A stretch of 64,000 nucleotides of DNA, from positions 10,387,566 to 10,451,565 of the forward strand of contig CM077827.1 of NCBI GenBank assembly GCA_039720395.1. Reading direction: 5' to 3'. The DNA comes from Liquidambar formosana. Lineage: Eukaryota; Streptophyta; Magnoliopsida; Saxifragales; Altingiaceae. This document shows positions 36,975-46,700 of the stretch, one piece after another. The position numbers and the translations under genes are program-made. How positions within the stretch are numbered: position 1 is the stretch's first letter; the number at the start of each line of letters is the position of its first letter. The notes below the pieces were generated by a model. The model was not told where the DNA came from and searched no databases. It was given only the letters and a program-made list of their open reading frames with translations.

Positions 36975-38030
36975 GCACTCTGAGTCAGAACATAAACTTT
37001 GTTTCAAAAAACGGCACATCGATTAGGATTTTTTAGGGTAAGGAAAGGTTGATTTCCAAGACTGGTGATGAGTCAAGTCGGTTCTAGGTTCTACCTGATG
37101 AGACCCGAGTCTTATCAAGTGAATCCTAGTGAGCAAAGACCGAGGTTGTGTCAAAAATTCTTTCTAAGGTAATTTGGGTGTGGTGAGTCCAAAAATGCAA
37201 TCCGTTTCGAGAAACAGCACACCATTTATTATGTGAAAGCATGTGAAGGTTGAACTCCAGGCTGAGGACCCGCCTAGCGAGTCCCTGTGGGTAGTGACCA
37301 GGGTTAGGCCAGAAGGCCTTCTTGAAGTATTTTGGGTGCTCGAAGTCTAAAAACTTAGTCTGTTTCAAGAAACATGCACACTAATTGGTTGTGGGCATAT
37401 GGTCTGCGAACTAGAATCTTTTAGGGACTTTTCATTAGACCGAGGTCTAGACTTGTGCCGAATTGGACCGAGGTCAAGTTTAAAAGTCTCTGTAAGGTAT
37501 TTTGGCTGCTTTGAGTCCAAAAATTCAGTCTGTTTTAAGAAATGGTGCAACTGATTAGTCTGTGGTGAAAAAAATGTCAAATCCCTGAACTAAGGACTTG
37601 CCTAGTGATCCTAGCCGACAATGATCGAGGTCAGGCCGAAAGGTCTTTCTAGGGTACTTTTGGGTGCTTTGAGTTCAAAAATTCAGTCTGTTTTGACAAA
37701 TAGAGCACCGATTAGTGTGTAGGCATACTGGTCCGCGAACTGGGACCTTTTAGAGACCTTTCGTTAAACCGAGGTCCAGACTTGTGCCGGATTGGACCGG
37801 GGTCAAGTCTAAAAGTCTGTCCAAGGTATTTTGGGTACTTTGAGTCCAAAAACTCAGTCTATTTCGAGAAACAGTGCACTGATTATTCTGTGGTGAAAAT
37901 GGGTCAAAAAGCGGGTCTTGAGAACAGGTCTTCGGAGCGGGCCCGGGATCATGCGGAGAAGCCTTACTAGGGTATTTGAGATGTGTTGAATTCAAAAATG
38001 TGGTCCGTTTGAAGAAACGGCAAGCCTATC
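36975..38030. repeat. Seven-unit tandem array, dimeric ~329-bp period
   Basis: The core gagtccaaaaa...cagtctgtttcgagaaacagtgca recurs with its gagtcc at about 36982, 37185, 37343, 37514, 37671, 37842 and 37988. Inner spacings alternate 158, 171, 157, 171, so two unit types (A and B) alternate. The segment with ggtccgcgaactgggacctttt occurs at 37393 and 37731 only, in B units. Diverged, satellite-like. Confidence 0.8.
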
Positions 38031-38057
38031 CTCTCGCGGGTCAAATTGATGAATTCG

Positions 38058-38245
38058 AGGTGGTCTCTAAACCGTGAGTCAAGTATCCTTAAGGCGATGT
38101 CTAAACCATGATCTCTCCAACTTGATTTCGGGTCGAATAGAAGCGCTCTTAAAGGTGGTCTCTAAACCATGATCTATCTAACTTGATTCTGGGTCTAGTG
38201 GAGGCACTCTCAAAGGTGGTGTCTAAACCATGATCTATCAAGTGA
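38058..38245. repeat. Short tandem repeats of ~61 bp
   Basis: ggtggtctctaaaccatgatc recurs in variants, with ctaaacc at 38067, 38101, 38162 and 38223 (spacings 34, 61, 61), immediately inside the LTR start. Confidence 0.7.
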
Positions 38246-38281
38246 TGTATAAAGTACCCCTGCAAAATTAGGGTGTCTACA

Positions 38282-39375
38282 CATCGTTTCCTATAAAAAG
38301 TTCAAATCTAACAAAAAATACTTGTTTTTTTAATAGCAAACATATAGTTCACATATTTGACGTATTTCATATTATTCACATTAGAAATTCAAAGATTTTT
38401 ATTTTAAGGAAGTTACAAAACTTTATTTTTGGATAAGTTTTAAGGAGATTCTATTTACTCTTTTGATAGTTACCTTTTTTGTAATAATGTTTATTACCGT
38501 TTATGTGCCAATGCATTAACCCTTAGCGGGTTAATGCATTAGATTCTTGTGTCTATATCCTTTGATTGAACATTTGGTATAAAAATACCTAAGCTTATAA
38601 AACCAAACATTGTAGTCGAGACTCATCACATTCTTCTCCTATTTGTTTGTTCTTCTTTCTCTCTTTTATTCTCTTCTTTTCCTTTATAATATTTTCCTCA
38701 ATTTTCTATGGGCAATTTAGACGCAATTTTGGTACCTATCTTTTGTAGACATGCACTATAATCAAACCACCTAAAAGGACCTAGTTTGTATCTTAGAGCT
38801 GTACACAACTGCCAATACCCACATATAGGAAAGCGTACACAACTTTAAGACAACAAATGTCGTGCTTCACTGATTCCCTTAGGTTTTGTTTTCTACACTT
38901 TATTTATTTATGTGTTAATTTTGATAGATTTATATTTCGTTCTAGCATATTGTTAAATTGATATTCTATTTAATTGTATAATTATTCATAATACAGTGTT
39001 ATTTTGTTTTTGTAATTGTTTACAATGTAGTATTCAAATAATTTTCTAACAATTCATACGTTAAAATACTTTTATTAACACTAACAAGACAACTTCTATT
39101 ACAATTATCAACAACACTACTGCCCTGATATTCAAATCTTTTATCTTTATTTTGTAAATCATGTTTTCTATTGTAATCTTCTATCAGTCCCCTTATCTCC
39201 AATATTAATAGTTGTTACTGCCTATATGAGAATGCTATCTGATCCAACAGTTAGTTTCACAAAATATGAGTCACATGTAGAGATTTAGAAGGTGACCTTA
39301 CGCAAAGTTACATAAAGTTATCCTCAAGAGAAGGGATTGATCTTCTAAATATCTACTTAAGGACACTGCTTGACT
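38282..39375 (+). other. LTR-like remnant with palindrome and TATA, no gene
   Basis: A perfect 13-bp inverted repeat aatgcattaaccc / gggttaatgcatt (38510-38522, 38528-38540) lies 38 bp upstream of tataaaaat (38579). A CT-rich leader (38630-38690) follows. The arrangement resembles an LTR promoter, but no boundaries or coding sequence were found. Confidence 0.35.
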
Positions 39376-39671
39376 TCTCACAGTGGAGTAGCTATTCCTC
39401 CTCCCTTCTACTCATATTATGCCATGTGTCATAGTTAATTTTAAATAATGTGGATATATGGATACGAACATGTTGATATGTGAATATAAATATCTTAACA
39501 CATATTCATATTCATTTGGACATATAAACATATATATATAGACATGTGGACACATGTCTATAATAACATAACATAAGGATATATGTACATAATCAATTCT
39601 CATTTGTTTTGTTAGACACGTGGCATAATATGAATAGAAGGGAAGAAGTATTGCTCCTCCACTATGAGGAA
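39376..39671. mobile_element. MITE, ~295 bp with ~45-bp inverted ends
   Basis: Left end ctcacagtggagtagc and right end (read inward) ctcatagtggaggagc, followed in both by tattcctcc/aatacttct, cccttct and catattatgcca-gtgtc. The interior is AT-rich. No clear target duplication. No coding capacity. Confidence 0.65.
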
Positions 39672-40068
39672 CCAAGTATTATCCTCTACTTAATCCATTA
39701 GGGTTTGTTTTGGATTTTATTTTGGATCTACTCTTTTGCCATACAAACTATGTTATATATGATGGAAAGATAAAAGCCAAGAATATTGTAAGGAAACAAA
39801 AAGAAAAGAAAAAAAAAAAAACGAATGGGGGCAATTATGGTTTGGCTAGTTGACCAAAGACCAACTATAATTTAGTGCAAACAAAAAGATAATTAACGGT
39901 ATAGTCACAAGTCAAGATCAACATACACAAGTTTTTACAAACTTTATGCCTCTAGCCATCCAAATGAAAGAAATCTGATTTCGAGAGATGATCTAATGGT
40001 GTTTCCGATAGGTCCTAGTGCCATCATCCCAATCCACACAAAGTTACATCGGTTCTTCCTTTTTTTTT

Positions 40069-40325
40069 TGAATGAGTTCAGATTCAATGCCAAGTTGGGA
40101 GAACTCAACACTGTGCTGAGGTCACCACCATTGTTGGATAGCAGTTTGGACGGCCCAAATCAAAAGTTGAAAAATGTTATTACTGAAATAACCAAAATGA
40201 CCTTAATAAACTACTTTTTCAACTTTTGACCTAAGCCATCCAACTAGTCATCCAATGGTGATGGGCAACCTCAGCATGGTGCCAAGTTCTCCCAACTTGG
40301 CACTGAATCCAAATTCTTTCTAAAC
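40069..40325. mobile_element. Hairpin MITE, ~255 bp
   Basis: Two arms of about 105 bp (40070-40175 and 40216-40320) are inverted copies: ccaagttgggagaac, gctgaggt, ttggat, ggacgg/ggatgg and caaaagttgaaaaa match. A ~40-bp spacer separates them. Superfamily not determined. Confidence 0.7.
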
Positions 40326-40373
40326 CCTCTTCGCCCATTTTTAAGGATTCGGATTTGGTAATCCCTTTTTTAA

Positions 40374-40773
40374 GGGAACGGCTATTGCAACCCCCCATTC
40401 CTATAAGTCCACCCCCCACCCATTAGGTTTTTAAGGTTTTATGCAAAATATAAAAAGTTTTTATGAAAATCGGCCGTCATGTCCACTAGAAAATATCATT
40501 CTGACTAACTTTGCAGAAGAAAGTTTTTCCAAAATCTATCGTTTAAATATACTTTTTAACCATTTATAGCCTTTATTTCATTTTTTGCCAAAAAGTCTAC
40601 CTAAACGATAAATTTTGGAAAAATTTTCTTCTGCAAAGTTATTCAAAATGATGTTTTCTAGTGGACATCACGGCCGGTTTTCATAAAAACTTTTTATATT
40701 TTGCATAAAACCTTAAAAACCTAGAGGATATGGGGTGGGCTTATAAGAATGGGGGGTTGCAATAGCCGTTCCC
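40374..40773. mobile_element. 400-bp hairpin MITE with 9-bp TSD (Mutator-type)
   Basis: Both ends start gggaacggctattgc, and inverted arms of ~170 bp fold back (ccccccattc, aggtttttaaggtttt, gtccactagaaaa, ctttgcagaagaaa). A perfect 9-bp duplication cttttttaa flanks it (40365-40373, 40774-40782), which fits a Mutator-derived MITE. Confidence 0.85.
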
Positions 40774-40910
40774 CTTTTTTAATCCTCAGCTGGCCCGTCT
40801 TATAAACCAACAATCTACCAATATCTATTGGTAAGGTCCTATCACCGCATTCACTGGAACCGGGCCCAGTTAATTGGCCCACCACATCAACATTAGAGGT
40901 GTTACCATAA

Positions 40911-41035
40911 ATTCACCAAAAATTAATGTTCTTTCCTTGATTCCACCCATTAAAAAAAAAAAAATGAAAAAAAAACAAACAAACAAACACAAACAAAAAC
41001 AAAAAAACAACCATAAATTCACCAAAAATTAATGT
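40911..41035. repeat. 24-bp direct repeat around an A-rich block
   Basis: ccataaattcaccaaaaa followed by ttaatgt occurs at about 40911 and 41011. Between them lie a short pyrimidine-rich stretch and an A-rich (caaa)n tract, as in a short tailed retro-insert or a slippage duplication. Confidence 0.5.
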
Positions 41036-41265
41036 CTTTTACAAACCAACTTATCAGGCCATGGTTTTAACCTTCAAGAAACATACAACCTGAACTGGTT
41101 CAAGTCTCATGAGACACCCTACATTTTTAAATTACACAACTGCGAATCTACGATAACTTAAAAGCAGAGAACTAAAATAGAAGAATGCCACATACCCAAA
41201 AAAAATTAAATTAAATTAAATTAACTTAAATACACAGGCACACAAAGTCAAATCTCACAACACCC

Positions 41266-41334
41266 GTCCTCATTTCCGCCAAGAAGCTAGTGTAAGCCCA
41301 TGACAAACAAATGCCAGTACAACATAAATGATCA
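41266..41334 (-). repeat. 69-bp tandem duplicate of VAMP711 exon 4
   Basis: It directly follows the source unit 41335-41403. Both begin tgatcatttatgtt and end atgagga or gtgaggt. Because 69 is divisible by three, the copy stays in the frame of the gene and reads IYVVLAFVCHGLTLASWRK then TGA, a second membrane segment behind the true stop. Normally it would be 3' UTR. Confidence 0.85.
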
Positions 41335-41338
41335 GACC

Positions 41339-41429
41339 TCACTTCAAGCAGGAAGGGAGTGCTAGCCCATGGCAGGCAAATGCCAGTATAACATAAATGA
41401 TCACCAGGAGGAGGAATATCAGCGCAACC
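41339..41429 (-). CDS. VAMP711: VAMP711 exon 4 (transmembrane anchor, stop)
   Basis: The acceptor gttgcag precedes 41429. It completes Thr-191 and encodes the hydrophobic anchor and the tail CHGLALPSCLK before TGA (41341-41339). Its last 65 bases belong to a unit that is tandemly duplicated downstream. Confidence 0.9.
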
Positions 41430-43688
41430 CTGCAACATGCATTCTTCTATTAGGAGCACCAAAGTAACATTCCTAACAATGAATAAGGAAAGGAAGAGGT
41501 TCCATCTCCCATCTGACCTCTAATTTCAGGTATATTATGCTACTTTATGTGGAACACAACTGTTTTAAATCATGGGTTTGGGATTCAAGTCAACTATTTA
41601 GCCCTAAAATGGCCCACCATTCAGGAATTAATGTGGAAAATATTCCTGAATAATTTGGTGAAAATTGTAGTACAAATAGAGAGAGATGCAAATAACTGAG
41701 AAAAATGATCAACCAAACAATTAATTATACATATGATCTAAAGGATACTTTACTAGGACTGGAAATCTGGTAAGCTATTCTGGAGTAACTTGTAGAATGA
41801 ATGGTACCTAAATCTCCTTTATGGAGGTATCGTTTATTAAATTTCAACCCCCAATTTCAAACCAGAACTTTTACTCATAGATGACAAGGCTAATAATAAT
41901 TCTCGGTTCCATCTTAATGCAAGTACTCAAAAATATAAAGAAATTTTAATTCAGACCACATACGTGAGCTTGACGTTTCTCCACCATACAGTGCTCCTGA
42001 AACGGCGTGCTTGCTTTCTGAAGCGAAAAGTATTTCCTTGCATATTGGCAGTTTTATCAACCAGCAGCTCCAAACGATCACCTCTCTCTAAAACTTTATC
42101 AATATTCTCTATCATTACATTGCGCACCTATTAAATCATGGAATCAGCAGAGTCACGTCTCCAGAAACTAATGGAATTATAAAAATGTAAAGTATGGGGA
42201 GAATGGCATCATCTGTAGGTCTATAGCATGGTAAATTTAAATTATGAAGATAGAGCTTACGGTAATATGAGTTTTGGCATGCTACAATTATTAGATATGA
42301 TTATTTCTAATTCAAGAGCACATCTTCTATATAAAATAAGGGGCCCAATGCAACACATTCATTATTCAAGCAGAAGATTTTTTTTTTTTTTTTTAACATG
42401 GTTGATGCTTATGGATGTGTTCTTTAAACATTTATTCTTGCATATTAATTGAAGATTTTGCAGATGTTTTAAACTTTTTTTATGTTAATCATTGATGTTT
42501 TAGACCAAATATTATCTTAATCTATTTATTTATTAACGTATCCCCTCTGTATCATTTCCTACATTTATTTAGAATTTCCAAATCAGCGTATTCTTATTGC
42601 ATCATATCTGTATCTGTATCCATGCTTCATAGCTTACGAGCAATCACAAAGTTCTTTGGGAATGGAACATTAGATCAACACAGAAAGCCAAAATAACTAA
42701 AATTCTTCCAAACAGCCACCATACAAGGACATTGAAACCAAATGAGCAAAAAAAATATGAGCTGCTAAGTAGGGGGGGAACCGCCGCGCGCGGGGGGGGG
42801 GGGGGGGGGGGGGGGGGTAGAAAAAGAAAAAACACAAAGCAATCATACTTACTTGACTCATTTCACCTTTTAATCGGTTTATCCTATCTGCATTGGGGTC
42901 ATTTGAGTAATATTCCATTTGCTGGCTCAAAACCCTTGAAAATTCATCATTCATTCCATACGCTTGGGCTGAATGAACTGCACGACCATATGTCCTCACA
43001 AATCTCTGATGAATGTCTTCAAGAAATGCAAAAGGAATTCTCCCTAGAGAAAACATTCAAAATACAATTAACATACAATATATATTATGATCTGGAAGAA
43101 GCAGTTGACCTAAGAAATTTTCCCTAAGCCAAAGGTAAACCAAACAAAAGTAGACATAAAATTGAGTCATACAAGTCATAAGTTGCTCCAACTACATAAG
43201 AAAATACCTGCAAAAGAACCTCATAAACAAGCTAGTCTCCCATTCCCAGTGTCATGAATCCAGAATTCATGCCACTAGGAGTTGGAAGTGAATTTAAAAT
43301 AGCATGCACAAAAGGAAAATAATTCTAAACCAGCTAGGAATTACAGTTAGGATATGAGATCAAAAATACATCTCAGGGTGAGGATTGCAGAAATATTAGG
43401 AATCATTAATCCAACAATTGCCAAAAAACTGTTTCCATTGATCTGCAAGAATCTATGGAATCTTCCTTCACATAGAAGTGTCTTCAATTAATATCACAAT
43501 CTTTTAGCCAAACCATAAAACTAGCCAATGAACTCTTCATTATTTGTTTTCTTTTCGTATTCTTTATGTGTGTGTGTGTGTGTGCAAGCGTGTATAAGAA
43601 ACTAAAATTTAGTAAGGAGAGAAAAGAAGAAGGATGGACAAAAGGTCCTTCTGCACAAAGCTCAAAAAGACGAAAACAAGAAGCTACA

Positions 43689-43723
<35 letters not shown>

Positions 43724-46700
43724 TCAATCCAAAATGAAACACCCATTGAAACTCTCATTCAGGTGAGCAACCCAATTAGAAAGGTAATTCATTGCCTCAT
43801 TTCCCAAATGAACTCTATTAGTTCATTGCATCATTTTCCAAATGATGCACCCAAGAGAGATGAAGCCCAATTACCAAAGGAAAGGAATGAATCTCTCCCA
43901 TCCGATGCCAATAAGGACAACTGAAAAAGACAGAATTCAGAAAATTTCCAAAGGCTATGTGAGCCCCACTACCCTGCCATAGGTGCCACACAAAAAGGAA
44001 GAGGGCATTGATTTCAAAGGGAGGGAGATTGGTTTTAGTTCAGTCTATCTTGGCCAGCATTCGTATTTATTATTTGTCTCTTTTTAAGATTCCTATGGGA
44101 GTGGCTTCGAGGATTGAAAAATTGATGAGGGATTTTTTATGGAAAGGAGGGGGAAGGAAAGAAGGAACATTTGGTTAGTTGGGAGGTGGTGTCTAGATCT
44201 AAAGTCTCTACGTCAAGTCTTATTTACTTACCAAGAAGTCTTTCAATTGTTTTAATAAGAATCCCAATTTAAGGAGTAAGAGTGTCCTACTTTGACCACT
44301 AGCAAAATTTAGCAAGTAGGTCTTATAGTTATTTAAATAAGCAAGACTTGTTAGCATAGTTATTAAACCTGAACCAGACCAGCCGGTTCGACCAGTGAAC
44401 CAGACCCTTGGCCGGTCTAATTTTGTGACTGGATTTTTTTTTTTTTTTTGATGATGTTAGTTTTGTGACTGGATTGGACATGCATATGAACCAGACTAAA
44501 CCAGTTTCTACCGCTTGATTTGAACAGTTTTTTGTCTAAACCGGACGCAAACTGGTACAGTTGAACCGGATTCCTTGTGTTGAGTGGGCTGTATTCATCC
44601 CACTGCATTTAATTTTTTAATCAAAGTTGCAACATGAAGAGTCGAACACCAAACCAACTTGAGAGACTAAAATGGCTCCTTGCCACTACTGCACGCCATT
44701 GGCTTGTGAATTATAGTCAAACTTAAATTATTTAATGGATTCTAAACACATGCAACCTAAATTAAAATGTAATGCAATTAAAATAATATATAATTAGTAA
44801 TGAACGGTTGAATTGGTTGACCCACGGTTGAACCAACAACCCAGTGACCCATTCCCTTGCTCAGGTCACTATCCAGTCCGGGTTTAATAACTATGCTGTC
44901 AACATGATTAAACACAATTTATAAATGAGAATTTACCACAACTTTTTGCATTCAATTAATGGTGACACTCCACTGATTTTCTTCTACATTGGACTCCTAG
45001 AAACTCTTAGTTAGACTCTAATTCCTCGTTTGGTAGGATGGATGGAAAATTAGAAAGAAGGGAAAGTAGGCTGGTCAAACTTCCATCCCCAGGGAAGGGA
45101 GACCCACTTTCCTTCCAGTGTGTTTGGTAGGATGAATTGACAAACATTCTCCTTCCTTTCTTTTCTTGTTTCGGTAATGTAAAAAGGAGGGAAAAGACGG
45201 AACACTAAAAAATACTTGTTTTACCATTTTAATCTCATATTAAAAAAAAAAGTTTGTTGATTTAGTCTTGTCAATATTAGAAATAATAAAGCCCAAAAGG
45301 TGGGTGGATGATAAAAAGTGGTCAGGAGAGGTCCTCAATCCCTCCAAACTTCCCTCCTTCCCCCTTTCCTTCCTATACCAAACACAAGGACTACCTTTCC
45401 TCCTTTCACTTTTCCCTCCTCTCCTCGCCACCCTTCCACTTCTCCTTCCTACCTAACACAACATAAAGTTTATCTTTTCTTTTCTTTTTTCTTCTTCTTT
45501 TTCTTCTTTATTTTAATTTACAGCAATGATGTACACTTTTAAAGACAACACCAACCCTTTCTTAAGCCTCAATTCTAACCCTAACCCTTACTATCACCAT
45601 AAACCCTAAACCTACCTTTCTATACAAATTAGTCTTGAAAAACCTAAGAATTTTCCTTCTATCCAAAATTTCAGTGAGCTCCTTCTATTGATTTCTTATT
45701 ATATAATTCTTACATTACCAACCTCCCTAATTCCCCTCTTTGGCCCCCTAAATAACCATGTTAGATTCTCCATCTACTTGTATGTGTGGCAAGCAAACGT
45801 CATTGGCATATATAATGACCATTACAAGAGCACCTACTTCTGCCTTTGATAGCTACACCCCTCTACCTAAAGGCAAGGAGAACATAAAGATAATGTGCGA
45901 AGCATGATTTCTAAAAGTGCCTCCAATCCCAATAGTTCCCGAGTTTCCCTAATAGAAAATATATGTTGTCTAGACACGTAAATTTGTATGATTTTTTTTT
46001 TATTTTTTTTATTATCAGCAATGAAGAAGGAAATTTATTAATCAGAAAAAGTACAAGGGAGAAAACAGAGGAGGACAAGAAGTCCGCCAGTAGAAAGGAA
46101 AAAAAGGAAAAAAATAAAAACAAGACAACTAGCTAACACACACCGCCTTCCAATCACTCTTAATCACAAATACAGGGATCCCTTGAAATGGCCTCGCTTT
46201 TGAGGCCCAAAACGAAGCTAAGAAATAAACTCTATCCCATAACGCATCCACCCAATCTTCCTTCCCTTCAAAAATCCTCACATTCCTCTCCAACCATAAA
46301 ACCCAGAAAATAGCCAACACAGCACATCTCCACAAAGTCACTTCCTTCTTATTTCTCCCAAAACCCTCAAAACCAAGCTCCAACAGTTGTGTAGCACAAA
46401 ACAGAGCCACCCAAAGCTCCCCACTGATCCCAAACAGCCTCTGCCACAAACTCCTGGCTACTAAACAATGCAAAAGGAGATGATCTATCAACTCAGCCTC
46501 CTGTCTACACATAATGCACCACTGCGGAAGAAGACATAAAGAAGGTCTTCTCTTCTTAAGCATGTCATTAGTATTAATTCTTCTATGAGCCACAAACCAA
46601 GAAAACACATGCGCCTTAAGAGGTACTTTATTCTATATTTGACTTCATGTTGCACTTACAACAATGATTGTGTCATGAAAGAAGCCCCATGACTTGTATT

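Larger units (their letters stand above)
35041..38281 (-). mobile_element. Reversed Tat/Ogre-like solo LTR with internal tandem arrays
   Basis: The minus-strand start is tgtagacaccc (ending at 38281), the family start seen at 21013. Near the other end lie the reversed family motifs ggagtcgttacc (35095) and ggtgttaggcacc (35240). The left border is not sharp and no 5-bp duplication was found. Minus-strand TATA-like ctataaat at about 36657-36650, next to a ctcgcagctat...atagcgcgag cluster (36665-36705). No PBS or ORF adjoins it. Confidence 0.55.

Noticed and set aside
36975..38030. CRISPR-like array
   Set aside because: Spacing is regular but the whole unit repeats and there are no unique spacers; it is a tandem repeat in a plant LTR.
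42697..43056. Minus-strand ORF extending VAMP711 exon 2 into a poly-Pro tail
   Set aside because: The family sequence leaves this frame at the gtaagt donor (42852) and resumes in exon 3; the poly-Pro is intron.
42732..43127. Plus-strand ORF with poly-Gly
   Set aside because: Antisense shadow of VAMP711 exon 2 plus the G26 run.
44353..44897. hAT transposon with 8-bp TSD
   Set aside because: The inverted ends are clear but no 8-bp flank duplication was found, so the superfamily is left open.
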